Source of the DNA: RYN-230 sp963834705 | Lineage (GTDB): Bacteria > Actinomycetota > Actinomycetes > Streptosporangiales > Streptosporangiaceae | Direction of reading: 5' to 3' | DNA: 64,000 nt | Assembly (NCBI GenBank): GCA_963834705.1 | Contig: CAWICV010000015.1 | Span: forward strand, 186,001-250,000 | Part shown: piece by piece, positions 7,806 through 15,818 of the stretch | How the letters are laid out: every line of letters starts with the position of its first letter | How positions within the stretch are numbered: position 1 is the stretch's first letter | Notes under the pieces: model-generated | Databases searched by the model: none | The model's input: only the letters and a program-made list of their open reading frames with translations | Told to the model about the DNA's origin: nothing | Position numbers and translations under genes: made by a program

Positions 7806-8432
7806 GTGCTCGGTGAGCTGTACGAAGACGCTCTTACCGGCCTCGCGCGGCCGGAGATCGAGCACGCCGACGGTCGGCGTACCCCCCTGCGGATCGATGA
7901 CTGGCTGCATGTCATCCCCGGTGACCTGTCCATCCTGGACCGCTGCCAGGGACACACCCTGGACGTGGGCTCCGGGCCCGGACGGCTGACCGTCGCGCTG
8001 GCCGAGCGGGGCGTCCCCGCGCTGGGTATCGACATCACCATGTCGGCCGTTCAGCTGGCCAGGTCGTGTGGCGCGCTGACGCTCCACCGGGACGTGTTCG
8101 CCACCGTGCCGGGCACCGGCCGGTGGGCCCGGGTCCTGCTGGCCGACGGCAACATCGGCATCGGCGGCGACCCGGACGCGCTGCTCAGCCGGGTGGCCGA
8201 GCTGCTCAAGCCGGCCGGGCAGGCGCTGGTCGAGGTGGAGCCGCCCGGTGCGCAGCTGGCCAGGGAGATGGTCCGGCTGAGCCACCAGGGCCGGTTCAGT
8301 CCGTGGTTCCCCTGGGCGTCCATCGGCGCCGACCAGATAACCGAACTGGGACTGAACGCTGGCCTCGCGGTGACCGAAGTGTGGACCGACGCTGGGCGCT
8401 GGTTCGCCGCCCTGTCCCGCGGCCTGTCCTGA
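7806..8432 (+). CDS. Class I SAM-dependent methyltransferase
   Basis: 208 aa from GTG 7806, chosen because a perfect AGGAGG sits 8 bp upstream (7792-7797). Motif I 'LDVGSGPGRLTVAL' (52-65), followed by 'LGIDITMSAV' and 'LLADGNIGIGGDP'. The family methylates small molecules; substrate unknown. It is divergent from the two-component genes and followed at 241 bp by the GT87-like gene. Homologous methyltransferases are, to my knowledge, frequently found beside the GT2/DUF2064/molybdoenzyme set in actinomycetes, so a shared pathway is likely. Confidence 0.8.
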   Translation: MLGELYEDALTGLARPEIEHADGRRTPLRIDDWLHVIPGDLSILDRCQGHTLDVGSGPGRLTVALAERGVPALGIDITMSAVQLARSCGALTLHRDVFATVPGTGRWARVLLADGNIGIGGDPDALLSRVAELLKPAGQALVEVEPPGAQLAREMVRLSHQGRFSPWFPWASIGADQITELGLNAGLAVTEVWTDAGRWFAALSRGLS

Positions 8433-8672
8433 GCCTGCTGCGTCTCCTGGGGTCGCCGGGTCGCCTGAGCGCCGGTAACACGGTTCCTTTAACGGCGCGG
8501 TTACTTTTGTGTCGTATGAGGCAAAGAGAACCGCGCTGTCAAAATGCACCACACAGATAACATGCAACGCACCGCGTTGGTGCAGCGGGCGCCCGACGGA
8601 TGGCCTTAACGATTGATTACGACCAGCCCGTAACTAGCCCGTCGCGCTCGGCTGACTGGCAGCGTGACACCC

Positions 8673-10193
8673 ATGACCGGTATGGCGGCGAAGGTCCGGC
8701 TGACCGCGGCGGTGGCCGTGGCGGCACTGCTCACCGCGCTGGTACTCCTCAGCGTGCACCCGGACCGGCTGACCTCATGGGCCGGGGTGGTCCCGCTGGC
8801 CGCCGTGCTCTGGGCCGCATTCGCGGCCGGCGTGCTGCTGGTCCGCCGCATCCCGGTCCGCTGGGCGGCGCCGGTGATCCTGCTCGGCGGGATCGCGGTG
8901 CAGCTGGCTGCGCTGTCCGCGCCGCCGCAGGGCAGCGATGACCTGTACCGCTACATCTGGGACGGCCGGGTCCAGGGGGCCGGCATCGACCCGTACGCCT
9001 ACTCGCCGGCCGCGCCGCAGCTGGCCTTCCTCCGCGACCGGTTCCTGTGGCCGCACCACGTCACCGCGTGGTGCGTGTCCCCGGGCACCCAGTTGTATGG
9101 CGCGCCGCACGGCCTGGCCGGCCCGGGCTGTACCCTGATCAACCGGCCCATCGTGCACACCATCTACCCGCCGGTGGCCGAGGCCTACTTCTACCTGGCC
9201 CACCTGGTCTCCCCAGCCGGCTCGGGCACCACCCCGATCCAGGCCGCCGCCGCCGTCTGTGCGATCGGGCTGACCGTGCTATTGCTGCTCGGCCTGGGTC
9301 GGCTGGGACTGGACCGGCGGCTGGCCGTGCTCTGGGCGTGGTGCCCGACCGTGGCCCTGGAGGCCGGCAACAACGCGCACGTGGACGTGCTGGCCGCCTT
9401 CCTTACCGCGGCGGCGCTGCTGGTGCTGGCCCGGCGGGGCCGCCTGCGCCGGTCGCTGGCCGGCGGCACGCTGCTGGCCCTGGCCATCTGGACGAAGGTC
9501 ACCCCGGTGCTGGTCGTGCCCGCGGTGGCCAAGCGCCGCTGGTACGCGCTGGCCACGGCCGGCCTGTTCGCCACCGTGGTCGTGTACCTGCCACATGTGC
9601 TGGCCGCGGGCAGCCGGGTGATCGGCTTCGTGCCCGGCTACCTGCGGCAAGAGGGCTACAACAACGGCACCCGGTTCCTGCTGCTCGGCACGCTGGTGCA
9701 CGGGAAGCTGGGCCTGCTGGCCGCGTTCGCAGTGCTCGCGGTGACCGGCCTGCTGGTGCTCTGGCGCACTAATCCGGATCAGCCGTGGCGTGGCGCGGTG
9801 GTGATGACCGCGGCCGCCCTGGCCGTGACGACTCCGCCGTTCCCGTGGTACACGATGCTGCTGGTCATGCTCGTCGCGTTCGACGGCCGGGCCGAGTGGC
9901 TGGCCTTCGCGATGGTCAAGTACTTCGCCGTCGGTGAGCCGCTGCCCGGGGTGCAGGTGCCGATCGCGGCCATCGAGCGGGCCGGTTATGCCGCCGCGCT
10001 GGCCGTCGTTGTGCTGGTCAGCTTGCTTCGCTGGCAGCGCCGCCGCAGCCGTGGCCGCGGCCCGGCCCAGCCGGTCCCGGTCACCGACCCGGCGCCCGTC
10101 GCGCAGCCAGTGCCTGCCGCCCAGCCGGTATCGCTGTTCACCAAGCCGATCAGAACCACCAGCCCGGCCGCCGGGCAGGCCGCGACGCCCTGA
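8673..10193 (+). CDS. GT87-like (DUF2029) polyprenol-sugar-dependent membrane glycosyltransferase
   Basis: 506 aa integral membrane protein with about 10-12 hydrophobic helices. 'GSDDLYRYIWDGRVQGAG' after the second or third helix contains the Asp pair that acts as catalytic base in GT-C enzymes (PIG-M/MptB/GT87 type), and 'NPYAYSPAAP'-like sequence ('DPYAYSPAAP') follows. Predicted to transfer mannose or a related sugar from a polyprenyl phosphate donor on the outer face of the membrane. The C-terminal 50 residues are a Pro/Val/Ala-rich cytosolic tail. ATG 8673 is used; in-frame GTG 8664 and ATG 8682 are alternatives. Confidence 0.8.
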   Translation: MTGMAAKVRLTAAVAVAALLTALVLLSVHPDRLTSWAGVVPLAAVLWAAFAAGVLLVRRIPVRWAAPVILLGGIAVQLAALSAPPQGSDDLYRYIWDGRVQGAGIDPYAYSPAAPQLAFLRDRFLWPHHVTAWCVSPGTQLYGAPHGLAGPGCTLINRPIVHTIYPPVAEAYFYLAHLVSPAGSGTTPIQAAAAVCAIGLTVLLLLGLGRLGLDRRLAVLWAWCPTVALEAGNNAHVDVLAAFLTAAALLVLARRGRLRRSLAGGTLLALAIWTKVTPVLVVPAVAKRRWYALATAGLFATVVVYLPHVLAAGSRVIGFVPGYLRQEGYNNGTRFLLLGTLVHGKLGLLAAFAVLAVTGLLVLWRTNPDQPWRGAVVMTAAALAVTTPPFPWYTMLLVMLVAFDGRAEWLAFAMVKYFAVGEPLPGVQVPIAAIERAGYAAALAVVVLVSLLRWQRRRSRGRGPAQPVPVTDPAPVAQPVPAAQPVSLFTKPIRTTSPAAGQAATP

Positions 10194-10288
10194 CCCCTGG
10201 TGACGGACTAGCCGGTTGTGGGGTGCGCACGACGGCTACGGAGCGCACTCTGGGAGTAGCAGAAAAGCTCCGGACAGGGTGCAGCACA

Positions 10289-10534
10289 ATGACTGGATCA
10301 GACCCAAACCTGGTAGCTATCGTCGTCCCCATCGTGGCGTTTTCTAGCCTGGCCTTCTGGCTGACCCTGTGTTTCTGGGCCGGCAGCCATCCGTTCTGGC
10401 GGCACCACCAGCAGCCGGACCGGCAGCAGCTGGCCAGCCCCGATCAGGCCAGCCAGCTACCGCCGCCAGCCACGTCCCGGCTACCGGCTCCGGCGGGCCG
10501 CCCGGCGGGTGCGCAGCGCGTAAATCACGGCTGA
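10289..10534 (+). CDS. Small single-pass membrane protein
   Basis: 81 aa. One transmembrane helix near the N-terminus ('LVAIVVPIVAFSSLAFWLTL'), then a short basic segment and a Pro/Gln-rich tail. An AGGG-type ribosome site precedes ATG 10289. The pattern (few residues, one helix, His/Trp-rich juxtamembrane segment) recurs as hypothetical proteins in actinomycete genomes. The last about 50 bp overlap the 3' end of the convergent membrane gene. Function unknown. Confidence 0.55.
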   Translation: MTGSDPNLVAIVVPIVAFSSLAFWLTLCFWAGSHPFWRHHQQPDRQQLASPDQASQLPPPATSRLPAPAGRPAGAQRVNHG

Positions 10535-11392
10535 GATAGCGAACATGGCCCCGGTGACACCGAGCCAGCGCCACACGTACGGCCCGGTGCCGAGCCCGCT
10601 CGCCCGGCGTAGTTCCGGCGCTGACAGACCGAGGATCATCGGGAAGAACGTCAGCAGCAGGAGCAGCGAGAAGATCACCGGGATCCGTACGTAGTTGAGC
10701 AGCGGCGGCCACGCCTGGGCCACCGCGGCCGGCTGAGCCGCCGCCGCGGCGGCTGGCCGGGCGATGGCCGGCGCGGCGGTGCCGGGCGGGGCGATGCCGG
10801 GCGGGGCAGTACGCGGCGAGGCGATGCCGGGCGAGGCGATGCCGGGCGGGGCAGTGGCCGCCGGGGCGGTGCCTGGTGGGGCGGTGCCTGGCGGGGCGGT
10901 GCGCGGCGAGGCGATGCCGGGCGGGGCAGTGCCGGGCGGGGCAGTGCACGGCGGGACGGTGGCCGGCGCGGCAGTGCCCGGCGGGACGGTGGCCGGCCGG
11001 GCCGGCCCGAACGGCCCGCGGGTGGCCGGCTTCACCTCGGGCAGGCGGCCGTGCGAGCCACCGGGCAGCAGGTGGCGCAGCGACAGGTCGGCCAGCGAGT
11101 ACAGCGGGAAGAGCAGCAGATCGTGGCCGATGATGGCGACCGCGAACCACTCGGCGAAGCCGGTCCACTGCCCGGCCGCCATGACCGCGTGCACCGCATA
11201 GCCGGCCAGGGCGAACGCCGCCAGCAGGGCGAGCAGGTGCAGCGGGTTCGCCCCGTACCAGCGGCGCACCCAGCCGGACCAGCGGCGGACCCGGCCGGTC
11301 GCGCTGCCGGCGGGCGTGTCCAGCCGGACCGGCGGCGAAGCCCTCCCGGTCACACCCGTGCCATCCCGCTCACCCCGTGCCATCCCGCTCAC
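10481..11392 (-). CDS. Four-helix membrane protein with Pro/Ala pentapeptide repeats, molybdoenzyme partner
   Basis: 303 aa. Two hydrophobic helices ('LHLLALLAAFALAGYAVHAV', and one around 'WFAVAIIGHDLLLFPLYSLA') precede a roughly 85-residue loop of tandem pentapeptides of the kind PPGTA/PPGIA/SPRTA, then two more helices ('IPVIFSLLLLLTFFPMIL' and 'WLGVTGAMFAISAVIYAL'). The loop is encoded by 15-bp tandem repeats (see repeat entry). The gene follows the molybdoenzyme gene by 15 bp and probably forms an operon with it, suggesting a membrane anchor or electron-transfer partner. No catalytic motif seen. Several in-frame starts (11392, 11383) exist. Confidence 0.65.
   Translation of the reverse strand: MSGMARGERDGTGVTGRASPPVRLDTPAGSATGRVRRWSGWVRRWYGANPLHLLALLAAFALAGYAVHAVMAAGQWTGFAEWFAVAIIGHDLLLFPLYSLADLSLRHLLPGGSHGRLPEVKPATRGPFGPARPATVPPGTAAPATVPPCTAPPGTAPPGIASPRTAPPGTAPPGTAPAATAPPGIASPGIASPRTAPPGIAPPGTAAPAIARPAAAAAAQPAAVAQAWPPLLNYVRIPVIFSLLLLLTFFPMILGLSAPELRRASGLGTGPYVWRWLGVTGAMFAISAVIYALRTRRAARRSR
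10768..11000. repeat. 15-bp in-frame minisatellite
   Basis: About 15 imperfect 15-bp units of the type 'gcGatgccgggcggg' / 'gcagtgccgggcggg', in frame with the minus-strand membrane-protein gene, where each unit encodes one PPGxA-like pentapeptide. Unit substitutions are mostly G/A in one position. Copy number probably varies between strains. Confidence 0.8.
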
Positions 11393-11407
11393 TCTGCGTC
11401 ACACCGC

Positions 11408-12865
11408 TCACACCTGCCTTAGAAAGGTGATCTTGCTGACCCACTTGGTGTTGTGCACCCCCGGCGCGTTGGGAATGATCGTCCGGGCGGGGTAGCCGTG
11501 GTCCCACGGCAGGATGTGGCCGTTCACCGTGACCGCGAGCAGCGACTGCGGATCGCTCACCTGCCCAGCGGATAGCGTCGCCGCCCGGAACGAGCCGACC
11601 TGCTGAATCGACTCCACCAGGGCCCCAGCCGGCTCCGGCAGCCCGGCCAGCCGGGCCAGGTCGCTGAGCCGCACCCCGGTCCACCGGGCCGAGTACGACC
11701 AGCCCTCCACGCAGGCGATCGGCAGTTCCACCGCCTGCTGCGGTAGCGCCCGCAACTGCTCGTAGGTCAGCATCGCATGGTGCGCCCCGGCCAGCGTCAG
11801 CCGGTACGCCGGGCCGACCTCCTGGGCGGTCAGCCCGATAGACGCGGCGGTCCGGTTCACCGGCAGGTAATACGGTGCGGTCGCGGACAGCCCGCGCGGG
11901 CCGAACAGCGAGGCGCGCCGGGCCAGCCCGCCGATGGACTGCCCGACGACCAGGCCGGCCAGCGTCAGCGAGGCGCCGCCCACCGCGGTCAGCAGGCCGC
12001 GCCGGGAGATGGTGGGCTCGGCAGGCCGGGCGGCCCGCAATCCGGCCTCGTCCGGCTCCTCGGGCTGGGTTTCGGCCAGCGGCGTGCGCAGTTCCCGGCG
12101 CAGGCTGCGCGACCGCAGCCCGCGCACCATCCGGGGGAACTTCAGCGTGACGTGGATGACCAGCCCGGCGATGAAGACCCAGGCCCCGTACAGGTGCGCC
12201 GTATAGAAGGAGAACGGGAAGACGTAGAAGTCCTGAATGTTCAGGATGCCGGTGGCGAACTCGAACAGCACCCCGCCGACCACCATGATCAGGCTGAGCC
12301 GTTCCAGGCTCTGGGCCAGCGAGCGGACCGGCGGCCAGGCGAACAGCCGGGGCAGTACCGACCACAGTTTCATCAGCACGACGGGCAGCAGCGCGAGGCC
12401 CAGCGTGACGTGCACGCCCTGGTCCACCCGGTACCACCAGGACGGGTGGGTGGGCCAGGTGAACAGGTAGAACTTCAGCAGGTTGGCCCCGGGTGTGGTG
12501 TCGTTGCTGCCCAGCAGCGGGTCGTAGGCGGCATACGACAGCAGCCCGGTCACCGCGACGATGGTCAGCCCGGCCAGCAGTACCACGGCCAGCACCGAGG
12601 TGAGCCACAAGCCACGCAGCGGGCTGCGCCAGATACCCGGCCGGAACGGGCCGGGCGGCGGATGGCCGGCCGGGTCCCGGGCCGCGTCCAGTGCGGTGTC
12701 CGCGGCCCGCCGGACCAGCCGGGCCGCGCGCTGCCGTTCCGCCGCCGCCGAGGCCGAGAAGGCGCGCCGCCTGCGGGCTATCCGCTGGCGGTGCGCCGCC
12801 TGGCGGAGGTGCGCAGCGCGGCGCAGGCTAGCAGCGCGCTGCCGTGGTCCCCTTGTCCCGGCCAT
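11408..12865 (-). CDS. Membrane-bound molybdopterin oxidoreductase (cytochrome b561 / sulfite-oxidase-like)
   Basis: 485 aa. N-terminal third: basic tail, then about five hydrophobic helices resembling a cytochrome b561-type module with spaced histidines ('HPSWWYRVDQGVHVTLG', 'FYTAHLYGAWVFIAGLVIHVTL'). C-terminal half: sulfite-oxidase-type molybdopterin domain with C385 ('ACVEGWSYSARW') as the Mo-coordinating cysteine and terminal 'IPNAPGVHNTKWVSKI'. Predicted to oxidise or reduce a small substrate at the outer membrane face, passing electrons to or from the quinone pool via haem. Substrate unknown. Forms a likely operon with the downstream membrane gene. A MoaD-type protein (molybdopterin synthase small subunit) is encoded at 23263. 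Confidence 0.85.
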   Translation of the reverse strand: MAGTRGPRQRAASLRRAAHLRQAAHRQRIARRRRAFSASAAAERQRAARLVRRAADTALDAARDPAGHPPPGPFRPGIWRSPLRGLWLTSVLAVVLLAGLTIVAVTGLLSYAAYDPLLGSNDTTPGANLLKFYLFTWPTHPSWWYRVDQGVHVTLGLALLPVVLMKLWSVLPRLFAWPPVRSLAQSLERLSLIMVVGGVLFEFATGILNIQDFYVFPFSFYTAHLYGAWVFIAGLVIHVTLKFPRMVRGLRSRSLRRELRTPLAETQPEEPDEAGLRAARPAEPTISRRGLLTAVGGASLTLAGLVVGQSIGGLARRASLFGPRGLSATAPYYLPVNRTAASIGLTAQEVGPAYRLTLAGAHHAMLTYEQLRALPQQAVELPIACVEGWSYSARWTGVRLSDLARLAGLPEPAGALVESIQQVGSFRAATLSAGQVSDPQSLLAVTVNGHILPWDHGYPARTIIPNAPGVHNTKWVSKITFLRQV

Positions 12866-12959
12866 GACTCGACGGTAACCGCGATTATGCAGGTCAGAGC
12901 GATCTGACCACGGACGGTAAGGACATCGTAAGGGACAGCTACGGGTGCTGAACGCGGCC

Positions 12960-13529
12960 TCAGCAGGCGCCCGGCGGCCTGCTGCCCATCGCCTCGCCCA
13001 GCCGGCGCAGCGCGGCGGAGAACGCCTCCTGCTCGGCCAGGGTGAACCCCTCGAACAACCCGGCCAAGGCCGCCAGCCGTGGCCCCATCACCTGCTCGGC
13101 TTCGTGCCGCCCGCCCGGGGTGAGCGCGACCAGGGTGGCCCGCCGGTCGGTGGGATGTGGTCTGCGGACCACCAGGCCCGCGTCCTCCAGCGCGTCCACC
13201 ATCGCGGTCATGTTCCGCGGGCTGACCCCGAGCTGGTCGCCGAGGTTGCGCATGATGGCCGGGCCGTCGCAGTGCAGCGCCTGCAGCAGCCGCAGCCGGG
13301 TGTACGGCAGGCCATCACCGGCCCGCGCCTCGGTCCAGCGCGAGAACGTTGCGGCGAACCGGGCCGTCTCGGCGACCAGGGCCAGCCGGCGCTCCGGCTC
13401 GGGCATATCGGCCCGCACCGGCGGCGCCCCGGCCAGCGGGTCGGCGGCCAGGCAGCGGTCAGCCGCGTTCAGCTCCGCTGCCTGGTCCAGTTCCATCCTG
13501 CCAGGGTACCCGCGGTGATTCTCTGACAC
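12960..13529 (-). CDS. MarR-family transcriptional regulator
   Basis: 189 aa. Winged helix of the MarR type: 'YTRLRLLQALHCDGPAIMRNLGDQLGVSPRNMTAMVDALEDAGLV' recognition region and the wing 'RRPHPTDRRATLVALTPGG'. It carries an N-terminal extension of about 50 residues. An AT-rich segment upstream (13530-13565) with a TATAGT box (minus strand) could give an almost leaderless transcript starting at GTG 13529; ATG 13496 is the alternative start. Divergent from the alcohol dehydrogenase gene, which it may control. Confidence 0.8.
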   Translation of the reverse strand: MSENHRGYPGRMELDQAAELNAADRCLAADPLAGAPPVRADMPEPERRLALVAETARFAATFSRWTEARAGDGLPYTRLRLLQALHCDGPAIMRNLGDQLGVSPRNMTAMVDALEDAGLVVRRPHPTDRRATLVALTPGGRHEAEQVMGPRLAALAGLFEGFTLAEQEAFSAALRRLGEAMGSRPPGAC

Positions 13530-13568
13530 GATTATTACGTTAGGTACTATATCGAATGTTACTTTTAC
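13530..13568. promoter_or_regulatory. AT-rich divergent promoter/operator region
   Basis: This 39-bp stretch is about two thirds A/T in a roughly 70 % GC genome and separates the divergent MarR and alcohol dehydrogenase genes. It contains TATAGT on the minus strand and loosely symmetric TTACGTTA/ATGTTAC elements. A MarR operator overlapping both promoters is likely; exact sites cannot be set. Confidence 0.45.
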
Positions 13569-13629
13569 CGGGCCGACAATTTGTGGCCCGGTTCACCCGC
13601 CCCTGACCCAGCCGCCCTACGGTAGGACC

Positions 13630-14631
13630 ATGCGCGCGTGGGTGGTCCATCAGCCCGGGCCGATGGCCACGGGCCCGCTCCAGCTCACCGAGCGGCCGGT
13701 GCCCGAGCCCGGCCCTGGCCAGTTGCTGCTCAAGATCCGCTGCTGCGGGGTGTGCCGCACCGACCTGCACCTGGCCGAAGGTGACTTGCCACCCAAGCAT
13801 CCGGACACGACGCCGGGGCACGAGGTGGTGGCCGAGGTCGCCGCGGCCGGCTCGGGCAGCACCCGGTTCCAGGCCGGCGACCGGGTCGGCGCGGCCTGGC
13901 TGGGCGGCACCGACGGGTCGTGCAAGTTCTGCCGCCGCGGCCAGGAGAACCTGTGCCCGGCCTCGGTCTACACCGGCTGGGACTTCCCCGGCGGCTACGC
14001 CGAGTACATGCTGGTCGCGGATGCCTTCGCGCACCACCTGCCGACCGGGTTCAGCGACGCCGAACTGGCCCCGCTGCTGTGCGCCGGGATCATCGGCTAC
14101 CGCGCGCTGCGCCGGGCCGCCGTGCCGCCCGGCGGCACGCTGGGCATCTGGGGCTTCGGCGGCTCGGCCCACCTGGCCGCCCAGGTCGCGATGGCCGAGG
14201 GCGCCGCAGTGCACGTATTCACCCGCGGTGAGTCGGCCCGGAAACTGGCCCGCGATCTAGGCGCCGCCTCGGTACAGGACTCGCTCGACCCGCCCCCGGT
14301 CAAGCTGGACTCGGCCATCCTGTTCGCTCCGGTCGGCACGCTGGTGCCGCCCGCGCTGGCCGCGCTGGACCGGGGCGGCACGCTGTCCATCGCGGGCATC
14401 TACCTGACCGACATCCCGCCGCTGAACTACGACCAGCACCTGTTCCAGGAGCGGCAGCTGCGCAGCGTCACGTCGAACACCCGGAACGACGCCACCGAGT
14501 TCCTCACTATCGCCGAACGGATCAAGATCAAGGTGACCACCACTCCATACTCCTTCGACCAGGCCCAGCGGGCCCTTACCGACCTGTCCGAAGAGCGCGT
14601 ACACGGCGCGGCCGTGCTGTCCATGTCATGA
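13630..14631 (+). CDS. Zinc-dependent alcohol dehydrogenase (MDR, AdhA-like)
   Basis: 333 aa. GroES-like catalytic domain with 'CGVCRTDLHL' (C42), 'GHE' (H64-E65), and a NAD(P)-binding domain starting 'LGIWGFGGSAHLAAQ'. The structural zinc loop is unusual: C98, C101 and C109 are present, but the first position of the usual four cysteines is D95 ('GGTDGSCKFC'). Members of this AdhA-type group reduce aldehydes or oxidise primary alcohols. The stop overlaps the ATG of the M19 dipeptidase by 4 bp. Possibly under control of the divergent MarR protein. Confidence 0.85.
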   Translation: MRAWVVHQPGPMATGPLQLTERPVPEPGPGQLLLKIRCCGVCRTDLHLAEGDLPPKHPDTTPGHEVVAEVAAAGSGSTRFQAGDRVGAAWLGGTDGSCKFCRRGQENLCPASVYTGWDFPGGYAEYMLVADAFAHHLPTGFSDAELAPLLCAGIIGYRALRRAAVPPGGTLGIWGFGGSAHLAAQVAMAEGAAVHVFTRGESARKLARDLGAASVQDSLDPPPVKLDSAILFAPVGTLVPPALAALDRGGTLSIAGIYLTDIPPLNYDQHLFQERQLRSVTSNTRNDATEFLTIAERIKIKVTTTPYSFDQAQRALTDLSEERVHGAAVLSMS

Positions 14632-15818
14632 CCGGGCCGCACGCAGACCAGCAGCGGGCCCGCAAGCTGCTCAGCCGCGTCCCGCTCATCGACGGGCACA
14701 ACGACCTGCCCTACGCGCTGCGCGACGCCGGGGCGATGGACCTGGCCAGCGTGGACCTGACCGCACCGGTCAGCTGCACGCACACCGACCTGCCCCGGAT
14801 CGCCGCCGGCGGGCTCGGCGCCCAGTTCTGGTCGGTGTTCGTGCCGGCCAGCCTGGCCGGGGAGGCCGCGGTGGCTACCACGCTGGAACAGATCGACCTG
14901 GTGCACCGGATGGTCCGCCGTTACCCGGACCGGCTCGAGCTGGCGGTCACCGCGGATGACGTGCAGCGCATCTTCGCCGCAGGCCGGGTGGCCTCACTGA
15001 TCGGCGCCGAGGGCGGGCACTCGATCGCGTCCTCGATGGGCGTGCTGCGCACCATGTACGCGCTCGGCGTCCGCTACCTCACGCTGACCCACAACAGCAA
15101 TGTGCCGTGGGCCGACTCGGCCACCGATGAGCCGCGGGCCGGCGGGCTGACCGCGTTCGGCCGGGCCGTGGTTGGCGAGATGCAGCGGCTCGGCATGCTG
15201 GTTGACCTGTCCCACGTGTCGCCGGGCACGATGCGCGATGCGCTGGACGTGGCCGCGGCGCCGGTCATGTTCTCCCATTCCAGCGCCCGCGCGCTGTGCG
15301 ACCATCCGCGCAACGTGCCCGATGACGTGCTGGCCCGGCTGGCCGGCAACGGCGGGCTGTGCATGGTCACGTTCGTCCCGGACTTCGTCTCGCCCGAGTG
15401 CGCCGCCTGGGCCGCCCAGTTGACCGCGGACATGCGCGAGCGCGGGCTGGACCCGTGGGACTTCGGTGTCCGCGAGCAGGCGGCCCAGGAACGCGCGGCG
15501 GTACATCCCCGGCCCACGGCGACGCTGGCCCAAGTGGCCGGCCACGTCGAGCACGTCCGCCAGGTGGCCGGTATCGAGCACGTCGGGCTGGGCGGGGATA
15601 TGGACGGCACGACCCAGCTGCCGGACGGCCTGACCGACGTGTCCTGCTACCCGGCGCTGTTCGCCGAGCTGCTCAGCCGGGGCTGGACCGAGGACGACTG
15701 CGCCCGGCTGGCCGGCGGCAACCTGCTCCGGGTGCTGCGCGGCGCCGAGGACGCCGCCCGGGGGCTCGCCGCGCAGCACCCGCCGAGCACCGCCCGGATC
15801 GAGGACCTGGACGGCTGA
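14628..15818 (+). CDS. Membrane dipeptidase (peptidase M19)
   Basis: 396 aa, normal length. Zinc ligands H24 and D26 in 'DGHNDLPYALR', Glu in 'IGAEGGHSI', 'LTHNSNVPWADSA', 'DLSHVSPGTM' and 'FSHSSARALCDHPRNV' are the M19 (renal-dipeptidase-like) signature; 'GLGGDMDG' is near the C-terminus. Hydrolyses dipeptides, often with a D-residue at the second position. No signal peptide is seen, so the enzyme is probably cytosolic in spite of the family name. Translationally coupled to the alcohol dehydrogenase; ends one base before the convergent arginase-like gene. Confidence 0.92.
   Translation: MTGPHADQQRARKLLSRVPLIDGHNDLPYALRDAGAMDLASVDLTAPVSCTHTDLPRIAAGGLGAQFWSVFVPASLAGEAAVATTLEQIDLVHRMVRRYPDRLELAVTADDVQRIFAAGRVASLIGAEGGHSIASSMGVLRTMYALGVRYLTLTHNSNVPWADSATDEPRAGGLTAFGRAVVGEMQRLGMLVDLSHVSPGTMRDALDVAAAPVMFSHSSARALCDHPRNVPDDVLARLAGNGGLCMVTFVPDFVSPECAAWAAQLTADMRERGLDPWDFGVREQAAQERAAVHPRPTATLAQVAGHVEHVRQVAGIEHVGLGGDMDGTTQLPDGLTDVSCYPALFAELLSRGWTEDDCARLAGGNLLRVLRGAEDAARGLAAQHPPSTARIEDLDG

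Noticed and set aside
11370..12907. Long shadow frames on both strands over the molybdoenzyme gene
   Set aside because: The 485-aa minus-strand frame carries all motifs; the others are Gly/Arg/Ala-rich and lack starts with ribosome sites.
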